A stretch of DNA of 64,000 nucleotides, from assembly GCA_025084515.1 (NCBI GenBank), contig JAJAGP010000562.1, positions 1-64,000 on the forward strand, in the 5' to 3' direction. Under the pieces are notes generated by a model, which was not told the origin of the DNA, made no database searches, and was given only the letters and a program-made list of their open reading frames with translations. Positions 42,622 to 54,035 of this stretch are shown one piece after another (positions within the stretch are counted from its first letter, which is position 1; every line of letters starts with the position of its first letter). Made by a program: the position numbers and the translations under genes. This DNA comes from Ancistrus triradiatus. Lineage: Eukaryota > Chordata > Actinopteri > Siluriformes > Loricariidae.

Positions 42622-44875
42622 TATTAAAATAATCCACTTCTGACTATTTAATATAAGCAACTATATAAATTATTTCTCTTTTCCAATCAGAATACAATTT
42701 ATTTATAACATATAATAGTTTCAAAACGATGCCTTTCGTGTGTTTAATTGTTTTCCCCTATCTAAAGCAACATTTTTCAAAAAGGTTGAATCTAAATGCA
42801 GTTTTATTATAATTGTGTTGATGATGCGACTAAATCTTTCAATCCTCTGCCTTGCTTTAATTAAAAAGAAATGCCACCACATAGTGCATTTTTAATAGAT
42901 AAACCAAAGAAGATGAAGTATACAAGAAAACTCGTGAAGTTTTATTGGACATAAACGCCCCACAAAAGACAGAATTTTACTTATGTAGGAAACTGCTACA
43001 GTGTTAAGAAATGGAGCACCAGTCCTTCACAAACATCCTCGGCCCTATGCGGCCTTTGCCAAAACATGGCTGCTCCAGTTTTCATGCGGCCATCTCATTT
43101 TCATCCTGGTAAGTCCTCATCATGCAATCTCAGAAAGGTCATGCAAGAGCACAGCATGTCACCGTTTTTACCAAGTTGACATCAGTCATTAGATTCAGAA
43201 AGCCCCAACACCTGCCCTTAAGCCTGATTTTTCTCAATAACAACACTTACTCAGTTTATGTGTCTTGCTTTAAATCTGCTGTTCTGCAGTCAGCAGGCCA
43301 ATGTTAGGAAATTGCCACCGAAAGCCATTTTGTGATGGGTAGAAAGGCATTTCCTGTGATTTGTGATATCGTATTATAATCTAAAAATGGTCATCAGGCT
43401 GCCTGGTTGCATTTGAAATAGATTGTCTTTTCAAGTGGCAGCGTTTCTCACAAACCAAATGATGAGTAAAAGGTAAACCACAGACCTTTTAGCGCCTCTG
43501 TTGCTGCTGTTGACAGTGTTTTACAGTCATGAGTTTCAGATAAGTTTATATCACAATTCACACATTCATATTTGCATTGCATGGAAAGAAAACAAGGGAA
43601 AAAACAACATCCAACAGCCCAAGCTCGAGAGGAACGCCTCCACGACCCTGACAAGTGGTGCTGAAACACAAGGCTGCTTGCTGGGGAGGGGTTGGGGTCT
43701 AAAATTTAGTACCATAGCACACTATAGTCTACTGTGCTGTGCAAACGTGACATTAGTCTTAGATCCATTCTAGGTTTTGGAGAGTTTTAGTTGGAAAGTA
43801 TATTAGGAAGGTGGACAGGGATAGAGATGGTAGGTAACTGACCTAACCTAGTTAGTCCGGGACTGCATAGCCATTACTAACACCCTTCAGCCATTGACAA
43901 CCTGCAGTTTTACAGCCGTCAGTCTCAGAACAGAGACGTTGGATGGATGGATGGATGGATCATGGCTGTCATGACGGAAGTAATTACTCAAGGACATAAA
44001 GACACGAGAGTGAACGGTTTTAAATGCTACAACCCTTGCGCTTTCAGCCTCACTGCATTAGGCAAATAACACTTGCTCTCTGTCTAATCCGGCACTTGCT
44101 TTTCTTGGGAGCTCAAGGAGAAAATGGCCTTGTGGGGTAAAAAATGTTTAATGCATAACAGCCTTTTATTTCGGGATGGAAGAAAAATATCAAGACAAAT
44201 AAGTGGCGTACTATTTTAATGGCTTTCTGTCAGTATGTGGAAAAAAAGACAGTCTAAAGCATTGTAACATCATAATGCACAACTTATCTGTCAGCTCCAC
44301 TGCTGGCTACAGTAATAATCTCTTGGCTGCGCAGAGATGCAGCAGGGCTAAACCGACTCCGTCCCAGGTATTTTTAGTCCATAGCTAAATCCCACAGATG
44401 ATCATATAAATACTTTTTATAGACTCACTTGTTTTCGTCAAATTAGAACTGCAGCTACAGACCACTACGTACAGATAATCAACGCCTCAGAGTGGATTTT
44501 GGGTAAAAACCGAGAGCAGGGCAGTTGTGGGACAAGCTAGCACAAAGGAGATGGAAACAGGAAAAAAAAGAGATGGTTATTTTCCTTAATTCTCTTGGGC
44601 ATTCGAAGAAATTCTCACCTTCTGCCACACTCTCAGCACAAGCTAGATTTCTTTATAGACTAATATAGATTACAGATGGTAAGCACCAGAATAACTTCCA
44701 CATTGAACGGGGGATGCAATGCACAGCTGATGCAAAGCATGCTTATTCTGAGACCAAAACAAAAATAGTAGTCTGAACATCTCGGTCTTTAAAAAAATGA
44801 AACAAAATGATTTACAAATGAATACATCAAATAAAAAAGTTGCATCATTGCGTATCACACTCGCTCTTTCGAATT
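42622..44875. other. Stretch with no recognised gene
   Basis: About 2.2 kb, largely repeat-free. A short GGAT run lies at 43941-43960, preceded by a stretch (about 43840-43940) that may be a decayed repeat. No exon was confirmed. It may be single-copy. Confidence 0.4.
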
Positions 44876-46089
44876 TTCTATATTTCTGCATAAATATAAC
44901 CTAAAACATCATCACATTTTCACACAAGTCCTAAAAGTACATAAAGAGAACCCAGTTAAACAAATGAGACAAAAATATTATTCTTGGTCATTCATTTATT
45001 GAGGAAAATGATCCAATATTACATATTAGTGAGTGGCAAAAGTATGTGACCCTTTGCTTTCAGTATCTGGTGTGACCCCCCCTGAGCAGCAATAACTGCA
45101 GCTAAACGTTTCCTGTAACTGTTGATCAATCAATTTTAGCCCATTCCTCCGTACAGAACAGCTTCAGCTCTGGGATGTTGGTGGGTTTCCTCACATTAAC
45201 TGCTCACTTCAGGTCCTTCCACAACATTTAGATTGGATTAAAGTCAGGACTTTGGCTTGGCCATTACAAACCATTAACTTTATTCTTCTTTAACCATTCT
45301 TGTGGTAGAACGACTTGTTGTGCTTAGGGTCGTTCGTTGTCTTGCTACATGGACCCACCTTCTCTTGAGATTCAGTTCATGGACAGATGTCCTGACATTT
45401 TCCTTTAGAATTCTCTGATATAATTCAGAATTCATTGTTCCATCAATGATGGCAAGCCATCCTGGCCCAGATGCAGCAAAACAGGCCCAAACCATGATAC
45501 TACCACCACCATGTTTCACAGATGGGATAAGGTTCTTATGCTGGAATGCAGTGTTTTCCTTTCTCCAAACACAACACTTTCCATTTAAACCAAAAGGTTA
45601 TATTTTCTTCTCATCTGTATACAAAATATTCTTCCAATGTCCTTCTGGCTTGTGCGCGTGATCTTTAGCAAACTGCAGACGAGCAACAATGTTCTTTTTG
45701 GGGAGCAGTGGCTTTCTCCTTGCAAGCCTGCCATGCACGCCATTGTTGTTCAGTGTTTTTCTGATGGAGGACTCATGAACATTAACATTAGCCAAATGTG
45801 AGAGAGGCCTTCAGTTGCTCAGAAGTTACCCTGGGGTCCTTTGTGTCCTCGCCAACTATTACATGCCTTGCTCTTGGAGTGATCTTTGTTGGTTGACCAC
45901 TCCTGGGGAGGGTAACAATGGTCTTGAATTTCCTCAATTTGTACACAATCTGTCTGACTGTGGATTGGTGGAGTCCAAACTCTTTGGAGATGGTTTCGTA
46001 ACCTTTTCCAGCCTGATGAGCATCAACAATTCTTTTTCTGAGGTCCTCAGAAATCTCATTTGTTCGTGCCATGACACACTTCCACAAGC
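44876..46089 (-). mobile_element. Tc1-B transposon, near full length
   Basis: From the outer region (CGAATTTTCTATATTTCTGC) and the inner repeat GTGAGTGGCAAAAGTATGTG at 45030-45049 through the complete transposase to just past the start codon (CACTTCCACAAGC). The leader and 5' terminus beyond 46089 are absent and the first 25 bases of the 3' terminus are lost. It is the most complete Tc1-B coding region in the window. Confidence 0.9.
45060..46072 (-). pseudogene. Tc1-B transposase, full length with few frameshifts
   Basis: Start is the complement of CAT at 46070-46072 (MARTNEISEDLRKRIVDAHQ). The stop at 45060-45062 gives about 338 codons, near the usual 340. The HTH is intact through VYKLRKFKTIVTLPRSGQPT. 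A one-base insertion near 45795 shifts the frame; it resumes as MANVNVHESSIRKTLNNNGV. The first catalytic region reads YTDEKK with D present. A second frameshift destroys the QQDNDPKH block (WVHVARQRTT in frame). The third region is recognisable as antisense of PIEML-type sequence near 45225. Three or four frame-breaking changes and one partial deletion (near 45125) separate it from an open frame. Confidence 0.9.
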
Positions 46090-46254
46090 AAATTTCCAGA
46101 TGAGGCGGTGGTGGGCCAACATCACCACCCTCTCAACTTCCACCAGGTATATTTCACCAAATACGAAGCAAAAGACATTTTGCTACAATGACCAATATCA
46201 ACTATAAACAATTGATCTAAATCAAGAAATTTATAAAAGTGATTAAATAATGTA

Positions 46255-46394
46255 TACAAACATTCATCATTCACTTTCTTTACTGCTTAATCCTGAACAG
46301 GGTCGCAGAAGAGCCAGTGCCTAGCCAGTGGCATAGGGCACAAGGCAAGGACAACCCCAGACAGGGCAGTAATTCATCGTAGGGCAAATACACT

Positions 46395-46445
<51 letters not shown>

Positions 46446-46640
46446 GGCCACTTTAGCATAATCAATTAACCCATGGCTTTGGACTGTGGGAGGAAACCAG
46501 AGCATCAAGAGTAAACCTGGGGGATACGAGGAGGACATGCAAACTCCACACAGAAAGAACCTAGACCATTCAACCTGGGATCAAATTCAGGACCTTCTCC
46601 CTGTGAGGCAAAAATGCTACCCACCGAGCCACCATGCCAT
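46255..46640. repeat. Ancient teleost interspersed repeat
   Basis: TACTGCTTAATCCTGAACAG, GGTCGCAGAAGAGCCAGTGC, a long (CA)n, TTTGGACTGTGGGAGGAAAC, GAGGACATGCAAACTCCACA, GGATCAAATTCAGGACC and GTGAGGCAAAAATGCTACCC. This block order is very common in fish genomes. I do not have a certain family name. Confidence 0.7.
46398..46443 (+). repeat. (CA)n microsatellite
   Basis: About 23 uninterrupted CA units inside the interspersed repeat; likely polymorphic. Confidence 0.95.
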
Positions 46641-47573
46641 CTATCCAAACATTTAAACTGGAAAAATGTCCCTCTAAATTGCGGAATTCTGAGTTTCTGT
46701 TAACACCTTAATGGTTACAGGTAAGTGAAGGTAAGTGAAGTAGAAGCAGAAGTATTTAGCATTGTTTGATACATTCCCTACTAATACAAAAACACACAAG
46801 AAGAAGAATATCTTCCTGGTGTGCATACACATACAGTTCATAAGAAACGCCAACACTCTCAAAAGAAAAACATTTGAAAGAGTGCACCTTGAAAAGTAAA
46901 GAGTAAAAGTCAACATGGAGGTAGATTTGATGAAAGTGTCAGAGCTGAACAGACATATGAGAAGACAGGTGGGGATAAACAGAGAAATCGGATTAAATGT
47001 GTAAGGAGGTGCAGAGATACTGAAGGCCTGAAAATAACATACCCAAAAGGGGTCTAGTGAGAGAGTGAGATTATCAAAGTGTGAGAGCAAGTTAAGCAAG
47101 AAAGTGAACTAAAACTGAGTCACGAAAATGCTGTGTGAGAAAGTGTGAAACAAAACAAGGGGTTTAAATTAAATGAGCTGAGTGAACAACTTTAGTCATT
47201 ACACAAGCAGATTGGTGTTCAGAGAGAGTTCACAAAAGAAAACAGACCCATTTAAGTTCAAAGAAAGAAAGAGAAATATAAGCGAAGGCTTTGTCCATTG
47301 ATATTAATATTGTGTTGAGTGTGGGAGGTCTTGTCAGAGGTCAGCCTTAGTCCATTGGTTTATTTCGTCTATTCACAGTATCTGTAATAGGACACTATCA
47401 TTAGTTCATGGTTTGTAGTCACCAGACCTTGTCTTCCTTCCTGTCAAAATTAGCTTGCCATCATTTAGGCACCATCATGGCTCACACTTTCCAAACTACT
47501 TCCCATGTTGAATGAGTGCACAAACAAATCTCACTATGGGTGGCACAGCTGTAGATATATCTACAACCCCAAA
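46641..47573. other. Stretch with no recognised gene
   Basis: Purine-rich (GA-rich) sequence about 46850-47290. GGTAAGTGAA occurs in tandem at about 46720-46740. An antisense frame of 141 codons here is pyrimidine-derived and low-complexity, so it is not called. Confidence 0.4.
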
Positions 47574-47882
47574 TCAGAAAAAGTTGGAGCAAATTCCAAA
47601 AAGTATGCAGCGTTTCTTACATTTACATTGAATTTTAATTGCAGATGGTATGAACCCAAGATATTTCATGTTTTGTCTGGTCAAGTTGGGACAAGGTCTA
47701 TTTAGAGCTAGTACTCAAGTTAAAGAAAACCTAACTGTTGACGTGATTTCAAACAGGTGATGTCAACAGGTGATTAAAATCATGGTTTGGTACAAATGCA
47801 ATATCCACAAAGGGCTGAGTTTTTGAGGAGCAAAGACGAGCAGAGGATCTCCAGTTTATCAACAAATGAATTAGAGAATTAC

Positions 47883-48075
47883 ATTTACATTTACAGCATT
47901 TAGCAGACGCCCTTATCCAGAGCGACTTACAATTGATACAGTCTTACAATCCAAGCAATTGTGGGTTAAGGGTCTTGCTCAAGGACCCAACAGTGGCAGC
48001 TTGGCAGAGGGGGGATTTGAACCCTGGACCTTCTGGGCCAGAGTTCAGTACCTTAACCGCTAGGCTACCACAGTC
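47883..48075 (-). mobile_element. tRNA-derived SINE with 8-bp TSD
   Basis: AGAATTAC at 47875-47882 and 48076-48083 flanks the insert exactly. On the minus strand: CTGTGGTAGCCTAGCGG A-box-like head, GGTTCAAATCC B box, AAGCTGCCACTGTTGGGTCC, CTCTGGATAAGGGCGTCTGC and a TGTAAATGTAAATG tail. It is one of the cleanest copies. Confidence 0.95.
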
Positions 48076-48159
48076 AGAATTACTGAAAATGTTTCAAAAC
48101 AATGTACCTCAAAGAAAGACTGGAAGGTATTTACATATTTCAGTGCTAACCTTTTCTGA

Positions 48160-48335
48160 TTTAGCTTGTTTTGCATTTTGTTGTTGAAAAATGCATGGAC
48201 TTCCCTGTGAAAGATGTCGTCTTGAAGGCAGCTTATGTTGCTCTACGATCTCAATGTACTTTTCTGCATTAATGCTGCCATCACAGAAGTGTAAATGACC
48301 TTTGCCAAGGGTACTGACACCACCCAGGAATGGAT
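48160..48335 (-). pseudogene. Tc1-D transposase core fragment
   Basis: Minus-strand codons read LGKGHLHFCDGSINAEKYIE, then IVEQHKLPSRRHLSQGSP and CIFQQQNAKQ. This is the segment leading to the second catalytic aspartate. In relatives the last motif is QQDNAKPH; here the D position is Q, so catalysis would be lost even if the rest were present. The HTH, first and third catalytic parts are absent. Confidence 0.82.
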
Positions 48336-48496
48336 GTTTATTAACAAATGAATTGAAGTTGGTCAGAAAAAACATGAAATATCTTGGGTTCATGCTGTCT
48401 GCAATTAAATAGAAGTCAAAGTAAATGTAAGACACACTGCAGTTTTTTTTTAGCTGTAGTTTCCATACCATCCAAACTCTTTCTGATTTGGGGTTG

Positions 48497-49139
48497 TATG
48501 TATTATTTAAATATAAACATTTAGATTTATAAGGCGGGTCCTAACTGTCCTTACACATACATTTGTTGATCCATAAAGCTTTATTGTATTCCCTTTACAA
48601 GGCTCAAGCATTCCTCGCATTTATTTACCACCCATTATAATTACTTATGACAGAAAATAGGAAGGGTGGATACTTTTAATGAAATGATGCCATGTCTATA
48701 ACAATTCAGCATTGCTCATGCTCATTTATCTTTGCGTCTAAACAAACTTCACAGACTGGCTCAAGGTCTATTGACAAATCCTCAGCAAATTTGATTATGT
48801 TCAAAAACTAGGCAAGCAATATGACGGCATTGATTTTCTGCCATATTCTAAAGGATTAAGGCAGCCTTAAAGGCAACAGGAACAGACTTAATGGGGTCAT
48901 ATGTGTATACTACACTTTGATATCTATTATTTTTCTTTATATTCAATCTCATCCATCATAGTTATGCTGTCTGCCCAGCTCCTGCAAAGTGTCCTCAATA
49001 AGAAACTTTGATTATCACAGTGAGGCACATCTTTACTCACTAACTTCAGAAGAAGGTTAAGAAACTACCCAAAGAAGTTTAAACTCCATCCAGAGTTTCC
49101 TAGGGTGTACAGCAAGATGTTAGAGATCTTCTACCTGTA
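48497..49139. other. Stretch with no recognised gene
   Basis: AT-rich with no recognised repeat or exon. Confidence 0.4.
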
Positions 49140-50674
49140 CAGTGGGGCAAAAAAGTATTTAGTCAGTCACTGTTTGTGCATGTTCTCCTACTTACAAAGA
49201 TGAGAGAGGTCTGTAATTTTCATCATAGGTACACTTCAACTATGAGAGAAAAAAAATGAGAAAAAAAATCCAGGAAATCACATTGTAGAATTTTTAAAGA
49301 ATTTAATTGTAAATCATGGTGGAAAGTAAGTATTTGGTCACCCACAAACAAGCAAGATTTCTGGCTCTCACAGACCTGTAACTTCTTCTTTAAGAAACTC
49401 TTCTGTCCTTCACTTGTTACCTGTATTAATGGCACCTGTTTGACCTCTTTATCTGTATAAAAGACACCTGTCCACAGCCTCAAACAGTCAGACTCCAAAC
49501 TCAACCATGGCCAAGATCAAAGAGCTGTCAAAGGACACCAGGAAGAAAATTGTAGACCTGCAGCAGGCTGGTATAGTTGCAGGTTGCAAGCAGGTTGCTG
49601 TGAGTAAATCAACTGTGGGAACAACTGTAAGAAAAAGGAAGACATTCAAGATCATTGATAATCTTGATCTGAGGCCCCACACAAGATATCTTCCCATGGG
49701 GTCAAAATGATCATGAGAACAGTGAGCAAAAATCCCAGAACTACACGGAGGGACCTGATGAATGACCTGGAGAGAGCTGGGACCAAAGTAACAAAGGTTA
49801 CCATCGGTAACACACTACGTCGAGAGATCCTGCAGTGCCAGGTATGTCCCCCTGCTTAAGCCAGTACTTGTCTAGGCCCGTCTGAAGTTTGCCAGAGAGC
49901 ATATGGATGATCCATAAGAGGATTGGGAGAATATAATGTGGTCAGATGAAACCAAAATAGAACTTTTTGGTAAAAACTCAACTCGTGTTTGGAGGAAGAA
50001 GAATGTTGAGTTGCATCCCAAGAACACCATACCTACTGTGAAGCATGGGGGTGGAAACATCATGCTTTGGGGCTGTTTTTCTGCAAAGGAGACAGGACGA
50101 CTGATCCGTGTTAAGGGAAGAATGAACGGGGCCATGTGTCATGAGATTTTAAGCCAAAACCTCCTTCCATCAGTGAGAGCACTGAAAGTGGAACGTGGCT
50201 GGGTCTTCCAGCATACAATGATCCCAAACACACCGCTCGGGCAACGAAGGAGTGGCTCCGTAAAAGCATTTTAAGGTCCTGGAGTGGCCTAGACAGTCTC
50301 CAGACCTCAACCCCATAGAAAATTTGTGGAGGGAGTTGAAAATCCGTGTTGCCCCAAAACATCACTGCTCTAGAGGAGATCTGCATGGAGGAATGGGCCA
50401 AAATACCAGCTACAGTGTGTGCAAACCTGGTGAAGACTTACAGGAAACATTTGACCTCTGTCATTGCCAACAAATGTTATGTTACAAAGTATTGAGCTGA
50501 ACTTTTCTTATTGACCAAATACTTATTTTCCACCATGATTTACAATTAAATTCTTTAAAAATCCTACAATGTGATTTTTTTTCTCATTGTGTCTCTCATA
50601 GTTGAAGTGTACCTCTGTTGAAAATTACAGACTTGCACAATCAGTGGCTGACTAAATACTTTTTTGCCCCACTG
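49140..50674 (+). mobile_element. Tc1-A transposon, full length
   Basis: CAGTGGGGCAAAAAAGTATT at the left and TTTTTTGCCCCACTG at the right, each beside TA. At 1535 bp it is the longest Tc1-A in the window, with both outer and inner terminal repeats (inner: AAGTAAGTATTTGGTCACCC at 49325 and TTGACCAAATACTTATTTTC at 50511), leader, coding region and 3' UTR in order. Confidence 0.93.
49507..50495 (+). pseudogene. Tc1-A transposase, near full length
   Basis: ATG at 49507 (MAKIKELSKDTRKKIVDLQQ) and family stop TGA at 50493-50495 give about 329 codons, close to the usual 340. The HTH is altered: the GKSESTIGK region reads IVAGCK, and a frame shift after about 63 codons gives a stop at 49708. The catalytic core is open from MWSDETKIELFGKNST (first D) through VKHGGGNIMLWGCFSAKETG to RGWVFQH, where loss of one base in the HDNDPKH codons destroys the second D. 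The block for SPDLNPIENLW (third residue, E) is intact in the DNA near 50295-50330. It is the least damaged Tc1-A gene here. Confidence 0.92.
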
Positions 50675-51006
50675 TATGTTATTAGAAGTGCTGTCACAAT
50701 ATGTGTAAAAGTGTTTATCGCAATATGCTGGGGAGACGGTATTAGAGCTGGAGACACAGAGAAACTGAACAAATTAACAAAGAAGTCTGCCTCAGTTTTG
50801 AGGTGGTGGAGGAAAGGAAGACCATAAACAAGCTGCTATCCATTCCAATCACATCCTGTCCATCGCCTACTGGCAAAAAGTTAGTGGTCATTTCTACCAA
50901 TAGTGATCAGTCTTTATAACAGTTCATCAGTGTGTGTGGACATGAGCATTAAAACCTATTCCTAGACAAAGCTCACAGGGCATCTATTGCATTTTTACAC
51001 CTTCCA

Positions 51007-51007
<1 letters not shown>
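50675..51007. other. Spacer, nothing recognised
   Basis: About 330 bp between Tc1-A and an ATT microsatellite. Nothing recognised. Confidence 0.4.
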
Positions 51008-51049
<42 letters not shown>

Positions 51050-51050
51050 T
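51008..51050 (+). repeat. (ATT)n microsatellite
   Basis: About 14 uninterrupted ATT units. Confidence 0.95.
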
Positions 51051-51802
51051 CTGTATGACCCACGTTCTCTTGAGATTCATTCCACGGACAGATATAGCCT
51101 GACATTTTACTTACAAATCAGAATTCAGTTTTCTACAACTGTCAATCCTGACCCACCTAAAGAAAAATAGGCCCAAAATTTTTACTACATGTCATGGACA
51201 GGATAAAGGTTTATTCTGGAATGCAGTGTTTTCCTTTCTGCATAACATACAACACTTCCCATAAAATTCTATTTGGTCTCATCCATTCACAAAATGTTTT
51301 CCAGTAGTTTTCTACTCAAAATGATCTTTAGCAAACTGAAGTCAAGCAGCAGTGTTCTTTTTTGAGAGCAGTGACGTTCTCCTTGCAACCCCCATGCATA
51401 CAATTGTTGTTCAGTGTTCTCTCAATGGTGAAAATATTAGCCAGTATAAGAGTGTTGTGAAGATCTAAATTTGGTGGATCCATGATTTTTAAATACAACA
51501 GGTCTTCCACTCAGACCGGATTGACATCCGTTTGGTAGGAACATCTGACTCCAATTCATCTTCAAATTAACTGCTTGAGATTCACATACTTTTGCCACTC
51601 AAAGATATTTTTGTTTGTTTATTTGTATAATGTAGCTTCGGCATCAATGGACATTCATGACAGGAGCATGGTGACATTGATACTAGTACTCATAGATATG
51701 TGAAATTGGATTGGTTTCACAATAAATAAATAATTTGTTTAACTGGTTTTCTTTATCTATTTAGAAAATTCTACAGGATTTGCACACTTTATAGCACTAC
51801 TG
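51050..51802 (-). mobile_element. Tc1-B transposon, decayed 5' part
   Basis: TATGACCCACGTTCTCTTGA, ATTCTATTTGGTCTCATCC, GAGAGCAGTGACGTTCTCC, then the leader with an inner repeat (AGATTCACATACTTTTGCC) and an outer end ATAGCACTACTG before TA. Much of the HTH region is deleted (about 51440-51480). It is more diverged than most Tc1-B copies. The 3' half is replaced by the ATT microsatellite. Confidence 0.8.
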
Positions 51803-51810
51803 TATATACA

Positions 51811-52763
51811 CACCGATCAGGCAGGACATTATGACCACCTTTTTTCCACCATTTTATCAGTTTCACTTACCATATAGAAGTATTTTGTAGTACTACAATT
51901 ATATATAATGACTACAGTCCATTTCTTTCTCTACATGCTTTGTTTGTCCCCTTTACTCTGTTCTCTAATGGTCAGGATCCCCACAGGTTAGGTACCATTT
52001 GGGTGGTGGATCATTCTCAGCACTGCAGTGACACTGATGTGGTGGTGGTGTGTTAGTGTGTGTTGAGCTGGTATCAGTGGATCTGAGTTTTTAAACACCT
52101 CAGTGTCACTGCTGGACTGAAAACAATCTACCAGCCAAAAATATCCAGCCACCAGCATCCTGTAGGCAGCGTCCTGTGAGCACGATGAATGATTAGAGGA
52201 TGACTAACACACACTGCACAACAACAGATGAGCTACTATCTCTTACTTTACATCTACATGATGGAGCAATAATGGGACTGTGGTAGCCTAGTGGGTAAGG
52301 TACTGGACTATGGACCACAAAGTCCAGGGTTCAAATCCCATCTCTGCCAAGCTTCCACTGTTGGGTCCTTGAGCAAGGCCCTTAGCCCACAATTGCTTGG
52401 ATTGTAAGACTGTACCAATTGTAAGTCGCTCTGGATAAGGGCGTCTGCTAAATGCTGTAAATGTAATGTGACAGTCTCTAATAAAGAAGACAGTGAGTGA
52501 ACAGTGTTTTAAACTGCTGTATCTGATCCAATCGTACCAGCTCAACACACAACCACCTCAGTGCAGTGCTGGGAATGATCCACCACCCTAATAGTACCTC
52601 ATCTGTGGTGCTCCTAACCATTAGAGCGCAGAGTAGAGAAACAGACGGACTACAGTCTGAAATTGCATACCTACAAAGTGCTTCTTTATGGTAAGTGAAA
52701 CATATAAAACGGACAATGAATGTAGAAACAAGGAGGCGGTCATAATGTTGTGCCTGATCAGTG
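51811..52763. mobile_element. Long inverted-repeat MITE (hairpin type) with SINE
   Basis: The left end CACCGATCAGGCAGGACATT matches the minus-strand right end CACTGATCAGGCACAACATT. The arms are imperfect inverted repeats over several hundred bases: TACCATATAGAAGTATTTTG against CAAAGTGCTTCTTTATGG; GGATCATTCTCAGCACTGCA against GCAGTGCTGGGAATGATCC; ATTTGGGTGGTGGATC against GATCCACCACCC. It is non-coding and resembles a hairpin MITE abundant in characin and catfish genomes (recalled). A SINE sits near the centre. Confidence 0.85.
52274..52468 (+). mobile_element. tRNA-derived SINE inside hairpin MITE
   Basis: GGGACTGTGGTAGCCTAGTGG head, B box GGTTCAAATCC, CAAGCTTCCACTGTTGGGTC, CTCTGGATAAGGGCGTCTGC and a TGTAAATGTAATG tail. 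It separates the two arms of the surrounding element. Target duplication was not resolved. Confidence 0.9.
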
Positions 52764-53467
52764 TACATTCCATATTCTATTGCTGCTGCAGCTGTAATGT
52801 GTGAGTTTCCCCACAGGGATTATAACAAATCAATCAATCAATAAATCCATCCATCCATCCGAGTTTCCTACAAGGATTAGGAAAGCCATCCATCCAATCT
52901 ATCTGTACTGTATCTATGGCTCCAGCATGCCATCTGAAAAACTGGGATGCCTTTTAATGGTTTCAAGTGAGTTCTGTAGTTGAAACCAGCAGAGCGATAC
53001 ATCAGATATTCCCGTTACACAGTCCACCTCACCTGAGCTTTGAAATGCACTAAGAGTTTAATGCATCAATATTACAGAGTAGTTCCACTAATACAGCTCT
53101 GTCACTCTGAAGTGAGAGGATTTTTCTGTGTGCAATAATGCCGTGTCTCAGGATCTCTCTGCCTAAATTCATCCCCTCTGGCAGAACATGTCTAATGCTC
53201 CATGAGAACTCTTAATATTAAAGGCGAGATTTGCTTTCTGCAGGGCTGAAACTGCCCAGCTCCTCTGACATGTAGCGACACTCACACTTTTGCTAAAATA
53301 CTCGGAGACAAGCTAGGACCTCCATCCTTGACAATTCTGTAGCTGCCATCTAATAGACAAAATAACTTCTCTACGACTTAGATGCCTGCCCAGAACGTAG
53401 CATATGGGAGACAAGCACACAAAGCCCTTTGACTTACTGCAAATCTACAGGAGAGAAAAGAGTGTAT

Positions 53468-53469
<2 letters not shown>

Positions 53470-53511
<42 letters not shown>
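53470..53511 (+). repeat. (GA)n microsatellite
   Basis: 21 uninterrupted GA units. Confidence 0.95.
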
Positions 53512-53515
<4 letters not shown>

Positions 53516-54021
53516 AGGCTCCCCCTGCAGCAGTTCTGTATTTTGGGTAGGATATAAAAGCAGCTATATGGTAGTGTCTAATCCTTTCCTGATGCCCATG
53601 CTTCCTCCTAGATCTCCAGTTCAGCCCCATAGTGCCTTCCATCACTGAACACGGCATTCTGTTGAGATTAAACTCCTGAGCCAGGCAACGAACACTTCAA
53701 AACATTCCTGTACTACACCACAGTACTGGAATGACTTCGCTGTCTGCTAAAAATGCTTTGTCTTAGATTGGCCCCTGATTGAAAAGTGCAGGAAGGGTAT
53801 TCTGATAAGGAGCTTTTCTATTTTCTACATAAAAAGTGTATCATCCACCATGTCCAAACAATGTCCTGACACATTGTCTAGATGTGCATGGAAAATGTAG
53901 AGTTCTGAAAACCAAGTTTTAGGAAAAAAGTATTTGTAGAGTATTGTTCCTGGTAAAATAAAACAAAAAAAAAAAACACACAAAACAATTGACATCAGCC
54001 CCGTCACTAGCTTCTCTCTTC

Positions 54022-54035
54022 GCTGCCTTGGCAAC
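54022..54035. promoter_or_regulatory. RFX/X-box-like motif
   Basis: GCTGCCTTGGCAAC is an inverted repeat with one mismatch (GCTGCC against GTTGCC) and a 2-base spacer, matching the RFX form GTTGCCNNGGCAAC. Motif match only. Confidence 0.4.

Larger units (their letters stand above)
47574..48496. mobile_element. Tc1-D derivative with inverted core and SINE
   Basis: Left end CAACCCCAAATCAGAAAAAG after TA; right end TTCTGATTTGGGGTTG before TA. The 5' leader is in plus orientation (GTCAACAGGTGATTAAAATC, GATCTCCAGTTTATCAACAA, CCTCAAAGAAAGACTGGAAG). The remaining transposase core at about 48175-48325 is in minus orientation (GTTGAAAAATGCATGGAC, GTCGTCTTGAAGGCAGC, CATCACAGAAGTGTAAATG). A SINE occupies 47883-48075. 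Confidence 0.88.

Noticed and set aside
43920..43965. GGAT repeat as a minisatellite of note
   Set aside because: Only a few units, and similar short runs are common in fish DNA.
46398..46443. Tandem array that could suggest CRISPR or a satellite
   Set aside because: It is a plain CA microsatellite; no repeat-spacer structure exists anywhere in the window.
46674..47099. 141-codon open frame on the minus strand
   Set aside because: Derived from purine-rich sequence read in antisense; low complexity and no domain.
49223..49504. 93-codon antisense frame in the Tc1-A leader
   Set aside because: The same frame appears in most Tc1-A leaders (for example at 58041-58307 and 127-390) because the leader is repeated sequence. 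No evidence that it is translated.
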